Assembly: GCF_003345655.1 (NCBI RefSeq)
Contig: NZ_QQOH01000001.1
Span: 1-64,000 of the forward strand
Direction: 5' to 3'
DNA: 64,000 bases
Source: Motiliproteus coralliicola
GTDB lineage: Bacteria > Pseudomonadota > Gammaproteobacteria > Pseudomonadales > Balneatricaceae
Notes under the pieces: generated by a model
The model's database searches: none
Told to the model about the DNA's origin: nothing
What the model saw: the letters and a program-made list of their open reading frames with translations, nothing else
Part shown: piece after piece, positions 43,259-53,318 of the stretch
How positions within the stretch are numbered: position 1 is the first letter of the stretch
Layout: each line of letters opens with the position of its first letter
Made by a program: the position numbers and the translations under genes

Positions 43259-45751
43259 TCAGGCCTTCATTACCTTGACCGCACACTTCTTGAAGTCGGT
43301 CTCTTTCGACAACGGATCGGTGGCATCAAGGGTGAGCTTGTTGACCAGGCGACCGGCGTCGAAGAATGGAATGAATACGAGACCTTCTGGCGGGCGGTTA
43401 CGGCCGCGGGTTTCAACCCGTAGCTTGATTTCACCCCGACGGGAGGCCACGACGGCTTCTTGGCCGCGACGCAGACCGCGCTTCTTGGCGTCTTCCGGGT
43501 GCATGTACATCAATGCATCCGGGGCGGCGCGATAAAGCTCAGGTACACGACGGGTCATGGTACCGGTGTGCCAGTGCTCCAGTACTCGACCGGTGGATAG
43601 CCACAGGTCGTATTCGTTGTCCGGAGACTCGGCCGGTGGCTCGTACGGAACCGCGAACATGACTGCCTTGCCATCCTTCTTACCGTAGAACTGGAAGTCA
43701 GACCCTTTCTTGACGTAAGGATCGTAGCCTTCCTTGAAGCGCCACAGGGTTTCCTTACCGTCAACCACCGGCCAACGCAGACCGCGAGCCTGGTGGTAGG
43801 TGTCGAAGTCAGCCAGGTCGTGAGCTTTACCGCGACCGAAGGCGGCGTACTCTTCGAACAGGCCTTTCTGGATGTAGAAGCCGAAGTCGTTGGCTTCCTG
43901 GTTGGCGAAGCCTTCCGCCGTTTCAGACAGCGGGTACTTATCAACCTGACCGTTGGCGTACAGGATGTCGTACAGGGTCTTGCCGCGGTATTCCGGCATC
44001 TTGGCGAGCAGCTCTTCAGGCCAAACTTCTTCAACCTTGAAGCGCTTGGAGAACTCAACTACCTGCCACAGATCCGACTTGGCTTCACCCGGGGCATCTA
44101 CCTGCTGGCGCCAGAACTGAGTCCGACGCTCGGCGTTACCGTAGGCACCTTCCTTCTCGACCCACATGGCGGTCGGCAGCACTAGGTCAGCAGCCTGGGC
44201 GGTGACGGTCGGGTAGGGGTCGGATACGACGATGAAGTTATCCGGGTTACGGTAGCCCGGGTAGGCTTCTTCGTTGAAGTTAGGACCGGCCTGCATGTTG
44301 TTGTTGCACTGGACCCAGTAAGCGTTCAGCTTACCGTCCTTGAGCATCCGGTTCTGCAGAACCGCGTGGTAGCCCGGCTTCGGCGGAATGGTGCCTTCCG
44401 GCAGTTTCCACAGCTTCTCGGACAGTGCACGGTGCTTCGGATTCTTAACGACCATGTCGGCCGGCAGACGGTGAGCGAAGGTACCGACTTCACGGGCAGT
44501 ACCACAGGCAGACGGTTGACCGGTCAGGGAGAACGGACCGTTACCCGGCTGAGAGATCTTACCGGTCAGCAGGTGGACGTTGTACATTAGGTTGTTGGCC
44601 CAGACACCACGGGTGTGCTGGTTGAAGCCCATGGTCCAGTAGGACACGACCTTCTTGTTCGGATCGGCGTACAGTTCGGCCAGCTTCAGCAGCTTGTGCT
44701 CCGGTACACCGGACATCTTGGAGGCCTTCTCCAGGGTGTACTCGCTGACGAACTCCTTGTACTCCTCGAAGGTCATCGGGGTGGAGCTGCCCTTACCCGG
44801 GTTCTTGGCTTTCTGCTCAAGCGGGTGGGTCGGGCGCAGGCCGTAACCGATGTCGGTGGTGCCCTTGCGGATGTTGACGTGCTTGTCCAGGAAGTCCTGG
44901 TTGACGCTGCCGCTTTCGATGATGTGGTGGGCGATATAGTTCAGGATCGCCAGGTCGGTCTGCGGGGTGAAGATCATGTCGTTGTCGGCCAGCTCGAAAG
45001 AGCGGTGCTTGAAGGTCGACAGAACATGTACCTGCACATCTGGCTTGCTCAGACGGCGGTCGGTCAGACGCGACCACAGGATCGGGTGCATCTCGGCCAT
45101 GTTGGAACCCCAGAGCACGAACGCATCGGCCATCTCGAGGTCGTCGTAACAGCCCATCGGCTCATCGATACCGAAGGTCCGCATAAAGCCACCTACCGCA
45201 GACGCCATACAGTGACGAGCGTTGGGGTCGATGTTGTTGGAGCGGAAGCCGGCCTTGTACAGTTTGGCAGCGGCGTAGCCTTCCCAGACGGTCCATTGAC
45301 CGGAACCGAACATACCGACAGCGGTCGGCCCTTTCTCTTTCAGTGCCGCCTTGAACTTCTCGGCCATGACGTCGAACGCCTTGTCCCAGGAGACCGGGGT
45401 GAACTCACCGAACTTGTCGTACTCACCGTCGGTCATCCGCAGCATCGGCGAGGTCAGACGGTCTTCACCGTACATGATCTTCGACAGGAAGTAGCCCTTG
45501 ATACAGTTCAAGCCCTTGTTAACCGGCGCATCGGGGTCACCCTGAGTCGCCACCACGCGACCTTTCTGGGTACCGACCAGTACGCTACAACCGGTACCGC
45601 AGAAACGGCAGGGGGCTTTATCCCAGCGAATCTCCGCGTCACTCGATTTAGCGAGCAAGTTGGTGGCTGAGGCGGGCACGGCCACCCCAGCAGCTGCTGC
45701 AGTTGCAGCCACCGCATTGCTCTTAACGAAATCTCGTCTGCTTAATTTCAT
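43259..45751 (-). CDS. napA: periplasmic nitrate reductase catalytic subunit NapA
   Basis: An 830-residue molybdoprotein. The Tat signal is [19 protein letters not shown]. The 4Fe-4S cluster binds through C48, C51, C55 (CRFCGTGC) and C83 (LNCIKG, with K85 in the electron path). The Mo ligand is C181 in [13 protein letters not shown]. Residues such as [29 protein letters not shown] and the final [13 protein letters not shown] match NapA. It reduces nitrate to nitrite in the periplasm with electrons from NapB. Length is normal. It overlaps napD by 4 bp. Confidence 0.97.
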   Translation of the reverse strand: MKLSRRDFVKSNAVAATAAAAGVAVPASATNLLAKSSDAEIRWDKAPCRFCGTGCSVLVGTQKGRVVATQGDPDAPVNKGLNCIKGYFLSKIMYGEDRLTSPMLRMTDGEYDKFGEFTPVSWDKAFDVMAEKFKAALKEKGPTAVGMFGSGQWTVWEGYAAAKLYKAGFRSNNIDPNARHCMASAVGGFMRTFGIDEPMGCYDDLEMADAFVLWGSNMAEMHPILWSRLTDRRLSKPDVQVHVLSTFKHRSFELADNDMIFTPQTDLAILNYIAHHIIESGSVNQDFLDKHVNIRKGTTDIGYGLRPTHPLEQKAKNPGKGSSTPMTFEEYKEFVSEYTLEKASKMSGVPEHKLLKLAELYADPNKKVVSYWTMGFNQHTRGVWANNLMYNVHLLTGKISQPGNGPFSLTGQPSACGTAREVGTFAHRLPADMVVKNPKHRALSEKLWKLPEGTIPPKPGYHAVLQNRMLKDGKLNAYWVQCNNNMQAGPNFNEEAYPGYRNPDNFIVVSDPYPTVTAQAADLVLPTAMWVEKEGAYGNAERRTQFWRQQVDAPGEAKSDLWQVVEFSKRFKVEEVWPEELLAKMPEYRGKTLYDILYANGQVDKYPLSETAEGFANQEANDFGFYIQKGLFEEYAAFGRGKAHDLADFDTYHQARGLRWPVVDGKETLWRFKEGYDPYVKKGSDFQFYGKKDGKAVMFAVPYEPPAESPDNEYDLWLSTGRVLEHWHTGTMTRRVPELYRAAPDALMYMHPEDAKKRGLRRGQEAVVASRRGEIKLRVETRGRNRPPEGLVFIPFFDAGRLVNKLTLDATDPLSKETDFKKCAVKVMKA

Positions 45752-46038
45752 TGCATCGTCTCCTGCTTTTGCGTGCTTTCATCTTCGGTGTGGTGGTAGA
45801 CCAGCGAAGTCGAAAGTACACCTGGCATGTTGTTGATATCTTCGATGGTTTTTAAGGCGAACTTCTCGCCGTCGAGCTCTTCGACGGTGACAACGAGGTT
45901 GCCCTCATCACCGACGGCGTGAACTTCAACGCCTTTCATTTCCGTCAGCCGTTCGGCTACCGCCTTTGACTGGTCCGGAGCGGTACGTACCACCACACCG
46001 GTGATATCGAACAGCTCTTCGGATTGCTCTGACTGCAT
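45748..46038 (-). CDS. napD: NapA maturation chaperone NapD
   Basis: A 96-residue cytoplasmic protein with [34 protein letters not shown] and [16 protein letters not shown], the ferredoxin-like fold of NapD that binds the NapA Tat signal and delays export until the cofactor is loaded. It overlaps napF by one base and napA by four. Confidence 0.94.
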   Translation of the reverse strand: MQSEQSEELFDITGVVVRTAPDQSKAVAERLTEMKGVEVHAVGDEGNLVVTVEELDGEKFALKTIEDINNMPGVLSTSLVYHHTEDESTQKQETMQ

Positions 46039-46586
46039 TACTGCTCAGCCTCCTTATCGTTGTTGGCTGTCATGGGTTGGGCGTCCTGGACCAGTGGCTG
46101 GTGGACATTAATGGCCTTGGTCGGACAGACGGCAACGCAGGCGCCGCAGCCGGTACAGGCGGAAAGATCTAGTTTCGGGGTGGCGATGCCACCCAGTTGC
46201 GGTTTCAGCGTGATCGCCTCGGGTTCGCACTGTTCAGCGCAGCTGCGGCAGACCACCTGCTTGTAGGTCACGCAGGATTGGCTGATGTGAGCTTTGACAT
46301 TCCAGGGATCGCTGTCAGTGGATTGGAAGACCGGCGCTTTACAGACTCGGACACAGTCTTCGCAGAAGGTGCATTCACCGCGGGAAAAGTCGACTTCCGG
46401 AAAACCGCCGGAGCCTTTGAAAAGAATTTGTTCGGGACAGGATTGGATACAGTCGCCGCAGCGACTGCAGTCGTTGATGAAAGCAAGCTCTTCCACACTC
46501 CAGGGCGGACGCAGAGGGAGGCGCTTTGATCCGGTATCACCCCTCAATAGTTGCCGCCTCGAGGGGTTGAAAGCGGCTTGGGCCAT
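46038..46586 (-). CDS. napF: ferredoxin-type protein NapF
   Basis: A 182-residue cytoplasmic iron-sulfur protein. Cysteine clusters: CSRCGDCIQSCP, CTFCEDCVRVC, a partial CRSCAEQCEP and CTGCGACVAVCP. NapF is thought to help mature NapA on the cytoplasmic side. ATG 46586 is preferred; the frame runs back to a TTG at 46637, and the nearest AGGA is 13 nt from the ATG, so the start is not certain. It is the first gene of the nap operon. Confidence 0.9.
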   Translation of the reverse strand: MAQAAFNPSRRQLLRGDTGSKRLPLRPPWSVEELAFINDCSRCGDCIQSCPEQILFKGSGGFPEVDFSRGECTFCEDCVRVCKAPVFQSTDSDPWNVKAHISQSCVTYKQVVCRSCAEQCEPEAITLKPQLGGIATPKLDLSACTGCGACVAVCPTKAINVHQPLVQDAQPMTANNDKEAEQ

Positions 46587-46710
46587 GTTGCTTAAAAATT
46601 CCTGACTAAGAGCAATCCTGCTCAGGGTCCAGACCAATAACGCGGGTTACAAAATGATCGGCTTGGTCTGAATGTCAATAAATGCTGCAAAAGCAGCGAT
46701 CATTTGAGTC

Positions 46711-46716
46711 AATCTA
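46711..46716 (-). promoter_or_regulatory. -10 element of the nap promoter
   Basis: Minus-strand TAGATT. With its first base at -12 the start site falls near 46704, which puts the FNR box centre (46745.5) at -41.5, the exact class II activator position. The untranslated leader to napF would be about 118 nt. Confidence 0.7.
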
Positions 46717-46738
46717 TTCCTCCCACACAGGGCTGTAC

Positions 46739-46752
46739 TTGATGTACATCAA
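46739..46752 (-). promoter_or_regulatory. FNR/Anr-type box upstream of nap
   Basis: TTGATGTACATCAA, a perfect TTGAT-N4-ATCAA palindrome and the consensus for oxygen-sensing FNR-family activators. It lies 153 bp before the napF ATG and at the ideal distance from the -10 element, so nap should be induced when oxygen is low. Confidence 0.9.
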
Positions 46753-46942
46753 AAAATATAACAACACGTTTTTAAAGGGTTTTAGCTGAAATGAGGTATT
46801 TCATCAGGACTGATGAATGAAACATTTTTTTCTTTAAAATCAGTTATTTATCTAATCTCAATACCCGATAAAAACAGTCTGATTTAAAGTTGTGGTAATG
46901 AGAACTGATTCGATTCTCGACTAGTTTTTCAACTAGGCGAAG

Positions 46943-46981
46943 TTACTCCGTTTCAGGCGGCGTAACCATGAAACGGAGTAA
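46943..46981. repeat. 13-bp perfect inverted repeat near the ppc 3' end
   Basis: ttactccgtttca (46943–46955) and tgaaacggagtaa (46969–46981) with a 13-nt loop. There is no U-run, so it is not a standard intrinsic terminator. It lies 58 bp beyond the ppc stop and may stabilise the 3' end or be a protein site. Confidence 0.65.
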
Positions 46982-47038
46982 TGGATGGAGCGTTTGTTGA
47001 GGTCATTATTGGTTAGAAGGAAGGGCTGCCTTTCTCAG

Positions 47039-49669
47039 CTAGCCGGTATTTCGCATACCTGCAGCGATACCGGTCATGGTTACCATCAGCGCCTGCTCTA
47101 CGACCTGGTTTGATCCCTGCCGATCCCGACGCAGCAGTTCGGCCTGCAGGTAGTGCAGGGGGTCGATATAGGGATTGCGTACCTGGATCGATTGGCGAAT
47201 AACTTCGTTGTCGGCTAGAAGCTGGTCATTCTGCTTCAGTTGGGGAATCAACTGCTGAGTCTGGCGAAGCTGTTTTCGCAGCCGGCTACCCAGCTCGCGA
47301 AGTTCCGGCTCCACCAGACAGTGCTCGTAATAGCGGGCAATGGCTGGCTCGGCCTTGGCCAGCACCATCTCCAGCATCCCGATATAGGCGTTGAAGAAAG
47401 GCCACTGGCCGATCAGCTCGCGCAGTTTATCCTGCTGCTGTTGCTCGCAGGCTTCGGTCAGGGCTCGGCCGCTGCCCAGCCAGGCCGGCAGCAGCAGGCG
47501 GGTCTGGGTCCAGGCGAAGATCCACGGGATCGCGCGCAGGCTTTCGACGCCTCCATCCTGCTTGCGCTTGGCTGGGCGGCTTCCCAACGGCAGTTTGGCC
47601 AGCTCCTGCTCCGGCGTCAGCTGGCGGAAGTAGGGCACAAACTGCGGGTTGTTGCGCACCAGTGAGACATATTCCTGATGAGCCCGTTCGGCCAACTGAT
47701 CCATCAGCTCGCACCACTCAGGCTTGGGGGTGACCGGCGGCACCAGACTGGCCTCAAGTACTGCGCCGGCGTACAGCTCCAGATTCCGCACCGCCAGATC
47801 GGGTATGCCGAATTTGTAACGGATCATCTCCCCTTGTTCGGTCACCCGCAGGCTGCCATCGACCGAACCAGGGGGCTGCGACAGGATCGCGGTGTGGCTC
47901 GGGCCGCCACCTCGGCCGACGGTACCGCCGCGACCATGGAACAGGGTCAGATCGACACCGTGGTTGCGACAGGTCTCGGTTAGCCCTTGTTGGGCACGGT
48001 ACTGGCCCCAGCTGGCGGCCAGCGCGCCGGCGTCCTTGGAGGAGTCGGAGTAGCCGATCATCACTTCCTGATGCCCGGCACAATAATCACGGTACCAGTC
48101 GACCTTTAACAGGGTGTCGATGGCGGCAGGAGCACGGTCCAGATCGGCCAGGGTTTCAAACAGTGGTGCGATCGGAATATTGAACTCGATGCCGCTCTCT
48201 TTCAGCAGCAATGCCACGGCCAGCACATCCGAAGGTGACGATGCCATCGAGATGACGTAGCTGCCCAGCGACTGGGGGTCCTGGCGGGCGACCACTGCGC
48301 AGGTGTCAAGCACTTCCTGGACATTTACGCTGGGGGTCCAGCCCCGTTGCGGCAGCAGCGGCCGCTTACTGTTCAGTTCGCTCAGCAGGTAGGCCTGCTT
48401 CTCGGTTTCATCCCAGTCGCTGTAGCGTCCCAGATCGTAGTACTCGGTCAGCTCGTCGAACACCTCGGCATGACGCTCGGCATTCTGGCGGATATCGAGC
48501 CGGACCAGACTCAAACCGAAACAGGCGATGCGGCGTAGGGTGTCGCGCAGGCAACCATCGGCGATCAGTTCCATGCCGCATTCGCGCAGTGATCGGTCGC
48601 ACAACAACAACGGCTCGAGCAGCTGGTTATCCTGTAGCAGGATATCTTCACCGGGCTGCCAGCCCTGATCGAGACAGCTCTTGGCCCAGTCGCGGGTATT
48701 AATCAGCTGCTGTCGTACCCGGCGCAGCAGTACGCGGTAGGGCTCATTGCAGTCGCCGACCACCTGGCGTAGCTCATCGCTGGCACGCCCCATCGACAGC
48801 TCATGGCGTAGCTTGGAGATATCCCCCAGCAGCAGGTCGGCCGCCATCCAGCGGGCCAGCAGCAGCACCTGTTCGGTGACAGTGGCTGTAACATTGGGGT
48901 TGCCGTCCCGGTCGCCACCCATCCAGGAGCAGAATCGGATCGGCGCGGCGTCGTAGGGCAATGTTGTTCCGCTGACCCGCTGCAGTTCACGATCAAAGTG
49001 GCGTAGGAAAGTCGGTACCGCCTCCCACAAGGAGTTTTCGATCACCGCAAAGCCCCATTTGGCCTCATCGACGGGGGAGGGGCGTTCGCTGCGAATTTCG
49101 TTGGTGTGCCAGGCTTCGGTGATCAGTTGTTGAAGCCGTTCGGTCAGATCGTGAGTGCGGGGGCTCAGCGGATGTTCACGGTCGAGCTTTTCCAGCAGCT
49201 CGGCCATGGTTTCGTATTTCTGGATAAAGGTTCGGCGGTTAACTTCGGTAGGGTGGGCGGTTAAGACGAGATCGATACGCAGCGCTGCGGCTTTGTCGGC
49301 CAGTTGTTGCGGACTGACCCCCGCCTCGACGATTTCATCGAACACCCGGTCCAACGCCTGCGGATCGGGGCGGGTGACCACCAGTGAATTTCGTCGTCGT
49401 ATCCGGTGGTACTCTTCGGCCAGATTGGCCAGATTCAGGAACTGGCCGAAGGAGCGGGCCATCGGTACCAGCTCGTGTTCGTCTAGTTGTTGCAGCGCCT
49501 GGACCAGCTCGTCGGTATCGGCTTCGCCTCGTCGAGCCGCCTTGGATAATTTACGGATCCGTTCCAGTTTGGCGAGAAAAGCCTCGCCCTGATCGCGGGC
49601 GATGGTCTGCCCGAGTAGTTTGCCCATCAAGCGGACATCGTCTCTGAGGGGGGCTTGCAGGTCTTCCAT
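47039..49669 (-). CDS. ppc: phosphoenolpyruvate carboxylase
   Basis: An 876-residue enzyme that makes oxaloacetate from phosphoenolpyruvate and bicarbonate. Signatures: LVLTAHPTEVNRRTF with the catalytic His, CSWMGGDRDGNPNVT, VMIGYSDSSKDAG, LFHGRGGTVGRGGGPSH, TEQGEMIRYKFG and the C-terminal MRNTG. Length is normal. ATG 49669 has GGAG 8 nt upstream on the minus strand; an earlier in-frame GTG at 49687 is less likely. It is a single-gene unit. Confidence 0.96.
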   Translation of the reverse strand: MEDLQAPLRDDVRLMGKLLGQTIARDQGEAFLAKLERIRKLSKAARRGEADTDELVQALQQLDEHELVPMARSFGQFLNLANLAEEYHRIRRRNSLVVTRPDPQALDRVFDEIVEAGVSPQQLADKAAALRIDLVLTAHPTEVNRRTFIQKYETMAELLEKLDREHPLSPRTHDLTERLQQLITEAWHTNEIRSERPSPVDEAKWGFAVIENSLWEAVPTFLRHFDRELQRVSGTTLPYDAAPIRFCSWMGGDRDGNPNVTATVTEQVLLLARWMAADLLLGDISKLRHELSMGRASDELRQVVGDCNEPYRVLLRRVRQQLINTRDWAKSCLDQGWQPGEDILLQDNQLLEPLLLCDRSLRECGMELIADGCLRDTLRRIACFGLSLVRLDIRQNAERHAEVFDELTEYYDLGRYSDWDETEKQAYLLSELNSKRPLLPQRGWTPSVNVQEVLDTCAVVARQDPQSLGSYVISMASSPSDVLAVALLLKESGIEFNIPIAPLFETLADLDRAPAAIDTLLKVDWYRDYCAGHQEVMIGYSDSSKDAGALAASWGQYRAQQGLTETCRNHGVDLTLFHGRGGTVGRGGGPSHTAILSQPPGSVDGSLRVTEQGEMIRYKFGIPDLAVRNLELYAGAVLEASLVPPVTPKPEWCELMDQLAERAHQEYVSLVRNNPQFVPYFRQLTPEQELAKLPLGSRPAKRKQDGGVESLRAIPWIFAWTQTRLLLPAWLGSGRALTEACEQQQQDKLRELIGQWPFFNAYIGMLEMVLAKAEPAIARYYEHCLVEPELRELGSRLRKQLRQTQQLIPQLKQNDQLLADNEVIRQSIQVRNPYIDPLHYLQAELLRRDRQGSNQVVEQALMVTMTGIAAGMRNTG

Positions 49670-49776
49670 CGGCTTGTCTCCAAACACTGGGGTTGGCTTG
49701 TATCGTCGCTGAGGTCAAAGTGAGGGGCAATGGTTCCTTGGTGGTGGTTGGTTGGCCGTTTTACTTTAATTGACGA

Positions 49777-50541
49777 CTATTCTGCTGCCGTAAGATGAGG
49801 CTGGAATTGATCCTGATAGCCTTGACGCACCTCGTCACAAATCACGTCAAACAGTGGGTGGAGTGCCGGGTTCATCTGTGAAATCACCTCATCAATGACC
49901 ATCTTATAGGGTATCCGAGTCCCTAAGTGCTCGACCGGGTCGCCGATCCGTTCGAGTTTTCCGCCTAATCTGCACAAATGTCGAGCAAGGCTTGGATCTG
50001 TCAGTATATATAGCGTCTTTACATTGTGTAGCCTCGCCATCTCCAACACGCCCATATAGAGGCCGATGGGGATATAAGGAAAGCGAGGTTGTTTAGCGGT
50101 GCCGAAGTCTGCATCTGTGAGAGAAACCGCCTTGAACTGTTCCTGGGGACGGTGGCGATATTGCCGAAGTACGGCCAAGCGCGAAACTTCGCCGACTAAG
50201 CCCTGCATCAGTTGTTCTTGGTCAGGTTCGCTCTCTTTAAGTTGCTTGCAAGTGAGCTGAAAAGGCATTGATGCCTGAGGTTCTGACGGGATGGCCAGCA
50301 CCATTCTGATGCAGCCAATAAATTCATTGTTGGTGACGTTCTGTAATAAGCAGTGATGGGAAACCTGGTCGTAAGGGTCTGTCTCTAGGAAGTTGTTATG
50401 GCTGGGTAACCATTCCAACTCTTCGCAGTAGACTTGGTGTCGGATGCTATAAGCCTGGTTCTTCAACTCTGCGGTTGTGGCAGGGACAATGCGACAATAT
50501 CGTTGAAATTGTTCATGGATCTTGTTGGTGTTAAACAGCAT
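49777..50541 (-). CDS. PEP-CTERM/exosortase-associated acyltransferase (LuxI-like GNAT)
   Basis: A 254-residue protein with SIRHQVYCEELEWLP near the N-terminus, the R-x-x-V-Y-x-E-E signature shared by autoinducer synthases and the exosortase-associated acyltransferase family, then FIGCIRMVLA, VGEVSRLAVLRQYR and PYIPIGLYMGVLEMARLHNV. No exosortase, PEP-CTERM protein or LuxR gene is seen. ATG 50541 gives the usual length; ATG 50580 is possible. The product, acyl or otherwise, is unknown. Confidence 0.8.
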   Translation of the reverse strand: MLFNTNKIHEQFQRYCRIVPATTAELKNQAYSIRHQVYCEELEWLPSHNNFLETDPYDQVSHHCLLQNVTNNEFIGCIRMVLAIPSEPQASMPFQLTCKQLKESEPDQEQLMQGLVGEVSRLAVLRQYRHRPQEQFKAVSLTDADFGTAKQPRFPYIPIGLYMGVLEMARLHNVKTLYILTDPSLARHLCRLGGKLERIGDPVEHLGTRIPYKMVIDEVISQMNPALHPLFDVICDEVRQGYQDQFQPHLTAAE

Positions 50542-50670
50542 TGTGGTTTTCAGGCCTATGTTGCTGATCCCTGACCACATTGTTGTGGCGGCATTGTGAG
50601 AAGATTGAGTCCAGCAGTCTGCGCTATGTTGCTAACATTGCAAGCTTTTTAAACGTCAGTTTGATTATTG

Positions 50671-51783
50671 TCATGGTTTGATCGTATTTGGCACCAAAGC
50701 TTCCTTTCGCTGTTGCTTCAAACGGATCTCGGCAATGGCGGCCTGCATTCTGACATAGCGTTCGGCATTACCGGGATGGGTACTGCCGGTTTCCGACAGG
50801 ATATGACTGGGACGGCTGTTCGAGAGTCGGCGCCAGAATTCGGCACGCCCTTCCAGGTCATAGCCGGCACGAGCCAGCAGGTAGAGGGCGAGGTAGTCCG
50901 CCTCGGATTCGAAGGCCTTGGAGAAATGCACCGAACCACCGAGGCTGAAGGCACCAGGAGAGAGGATGCCTTGGCTGATCAGCAGCAAATCCAGCGCGCC
51001 ACCGAGCAGGGTATTGCGGGCGGTGGCAGGAATGTGATCAAGCAGGTTATGAGCCAGTTCATGGGCGATCACCAGGGCCAGATCGTCCTCGTTGGTGGCG
51101 AAGGCCAGCATGCCGTCGGTAATGGCAACGCTGTAATGGTCGGCGTACGCGTTGATCTGTTCGCTGGGCAGCCGCTTGACCGGGTAGTCGCACAGGGTTT
51201 GGGGTTTCAACGGTCGGGTTAATGTTTGGCCATTCCGGTAGAGGGTCACCTCGATCGTCTGATCGGGTTTGAGATCGGCCAATTGCTGACGCAATATCTC
51301 GGGCGCCTCCAGCAGCGCGGTCCGCCCCGTGGGTAGCGATTGTTCACCCAGTTTGATCAATTTGTCGCCGGTCTTAATGCCTGCCAGGTCGGCCCCGGAT
51401 CCCGGAACCACCGCCATTACCTGCAACACCTCCCCCAGTTTGAACTCCCTAATGGCGGCATCACGTTCAGAAGCGGGTTGCTTGGTGTCCGTTTGTTGGG
51501 CGTCGGACGGGGCAAAACTATGACTGTTGGCGTATTGAAAGCCCAGTGCCGGCCGGATTTTATCCGGACATAGATCAGTCGATGCCTTCAGTAGCGGCCA
51601 ACTGACCCGGTTCAGCCGCTGCTGTTGGGCGAGGCGGTAGTGCAGCGCTTTGCCCTGCTGCCGCTCGGCTTCACTGAGGGTGAGGGCCGGAGCTGGTTTT
51701 GGCGATTGGTAGGTCGGGGTTGCGCAGCCGCTCGATAGCGTAGCCATCATGACCAGCAGAATCCCTCCTGCGGTTAGCTTCAT
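50671..51783 (-). CDS. M48-family metalloprotease lipoprotein with PDZ domain
   Basis: A 370-residue protein. The signal peptide has lipobox LSSGC (C20). A PDZ domain covers about 112–195 (VLQVMAVVPGSGADLAGIKT, then GDKLIKLGEQSL). The peptidase domain has the zinc motif HELAH (H241, E242, H245) and ESEAD (E292, D296). It probably degrades misfolded outer-membrane or periplasmic proteins, like BepA/LoiP relatives. It lies 8 bp after the hemY-type gene and is likely co-transcribed. Confidence 0.88.
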   Translation of the reverse strand: MKLTAGGILLVMMATLSSGCATPTYQSPKPAPALTLSEAERQQGKALHYRLAQQQRLNRVSWPLLKASTDLCPDKIRPALGFQYANSHSFAPSDAQQTDTKQPASERDAAIREFKLGEVLQVMAVVPGSGADLAGIKTGDKLIKLGEQSLPTGRTALLEAPEILRQQLADLKPDQTIEVTLYRNGQTLTRPLKPQTLCDYPVKRLPSEQINAYADHYSVAITDGMLAFATNEDDLALVIAHELAHNLLDHIPATARNTLLGGALDLLLISQGILSPGAFSLGGSVHFSKAFESEADYLALYLLARAGYDLEGRAEFWRRLSNSRPSHILSETGSTHPGNAERYVRMQAAIAEIRLKQQRKEALVPNTIKP

Positions 51784-51791
51784 GATGGTAT

Positions 51792-53129
51792 TCAGCCCAG
51801 TTTCTGGGCTAGCTCGTAGCCGTTTTGCACACAGTCGGCGACGGAAATCCCATCACGCCAGTTGGCGCGCAGGTGTAGACCGGAGTAACCGCTGAGCTTG
51901 GCTTCAACCGCTTCCAGCCTTTGCAGGTGCCCCATCTGGTATTGCGGAATCGCGGCTGGCCAGCGGCTGACCTCCACCAGGCTGGGCTCTCCGCAAACCC
52001 CCAGTAGCGGGCGGATATCATCGAGTACCCGTTGTACGACCCGTTCGTCATCGACGCTATCGATCTCGGGATTGAGACTACCGCCGATAAAACAGGTCAA
52101 TAGGTGGCTGTTATCCGGTGCCCGATTCGGGAATATGCTGGACGGAAAAAGCACCCCGAGGGTTTCAACCCCGGTACAGCGCGGAATCAGGAAGCCAAAA
52201 CCGTCCAGCGGGTGGTCGATCTGATCCTTGTTGAAGCCCAGCGATACCGATGCCACATGGGGGTATTCGATCGTTGCCAGTTGATCGTCGAGTCCGCCGG
52301 TCAGAGGAGTCAGCAGTTGTTCACAGACCGCAGCCGGCAGGGTCATGATCAACTCGTCCCCCTGCCAACTGCGCTCACCAGCACCGGCCTGCCAGCGACC
52401 GTCGTCGAGGCGTTCGATCCGATCCACCGAAACACCGGTGTGTAGCGATTCGCCGAAGGCGTCTGCCAAGCAGTCCGCCAGCTGTTGCATGCCCCGGTCG
52501 AACGAAATCATGCTGCCGCTGGGGCCGGCACCGCCGCTGTGCTTGCCGGCCAGGGTCTTGGCGATCATGCCGATAAACATGGAGCGGTACTGCTCCTCCA
52601 GCGCGTAGACCTTGGCGGTGGCGGCGCGAACCGACAGACGGTCAGGATCGCCGGCGTAGACCCCGGACACGAACGGATTGATGGCGTAGTCGAGGAACTC
52701 GCGACCGAGACGGCGTTGGACAAATTCCGCTACGCTCTCTTCGTGATCGGCACGACCGATAAAGGGTTCCAGCAGCAGACGCCATTTTCCGGCGGCCTTG
52801 AATAGCGGGGTGCTGATAAAGGCACCGGGGCCCATCGGCAGCGGGTGGATCTGACCGTCGCGCAGCACAAAACGCTTCTTACTGGTCTTGTTGGCTTCAA
52901 TTGGATTAATCCCCAGGCTCTGGAACAGCAGATCCAGCGCCGGGCGGTTATTCAGGGTTGAGTTGGGCCCCCGCTCGATCAGGAAACCGTCGCGGTGCAG
53001 TGTTCGCAGATTGCCACCGGCCTGATCCCTCGCTTCCAGCAGCGTGACCTGGTGGCCTTGCTGTTTCAGGAACCAGGCGGTGGTCAGGCCAGAGATGCCT
53101 GCACCGAGGATCACGAAGGAACGGCTCAT
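51792..53129 (-). CDS. hemY: protoporphyrinogen oxidase (HemY/PPOX type)
   Basis: A 445-residue FAD enzyme. The dinucleotide motif is GAGISG (9–14) followed by LLEARDQAGGNLRT, FLIERGPNSTLNN, ALEEQYRSMFIGMI and the late GLHLRANWRDGISVADCV. It oxidises protoporphyrinogen IX to protoporphyrin IX for haem synthesis. It is the first gene of a pair with the M48 protease. Haem supply fits the nearby Nap cytochromes and globin, although no other hem gene is here. Confidence 0.92.
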   Translation of the reverse strand: MSRSFVILGAGISGLTTAWFLKQQGHQVTLLEARDQAGGNLRTLHRDGFLIERGPNSTLNNRPALDLLFQSLGINPIEANKTSKKRFVLRDGQIHPLPMGPGAFISTPLFKAAGKWRLLLEPFIGRADHEESVAEFVQRRLGREFLDYAINPFVSGVYAGDPDRLSVRAATAKVYALEEQYRSMFIGMIAKTLAGKHSGGAGPSGSMISFDRGMQQLADCLADAFGESLHTGVSVDRIERLDDGRWQAGAGERSWQGDELIMTLPAAVCEQLLTPLTGGLDDQLATIEYPHVASVSLGFNKDQIDHPLDGFGFLIPRCTGVETLGVLFPSSIFPNRAPDNSHLLTCFIGGSLNPEIDSVDDERVVQRVLDDIRPLLGVCGEPSLVEVSRWPAAIPQYQMGHLQRLEAVEAKLSGYSGLHLRANWRDGISVADCVQNGYELAQKLG

Positions 53130-53318
53130 GGGGGTTTCCTTAGGCTGTCAAATTTCAGCCCCCACTATAGCCAGCACGCCATTGAATTCAATGATTTCCT
53201 TGTGCCTTCTAAGCCGATAAGGATCGCGTCGCCACTGTGGATAGATAGTGTCAGGTTCCCTAAGCCGCTACTGGGGGGCTATAGTTGAGCGATACTTGGA
53301 TAGGCACGATCAGAGGAT

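Noticed and set aside
44615-45670. 351-codon open frame on the plus strand
   Set aside because: Antisense shadow of napA, which is certain from its cofactor ligands.
40483-46586. Missing nap subunits as an anomaly
   Set aside because: napFDAGHBC is a complete standard set; no gap or frameshift was seen in any of the seven genes.
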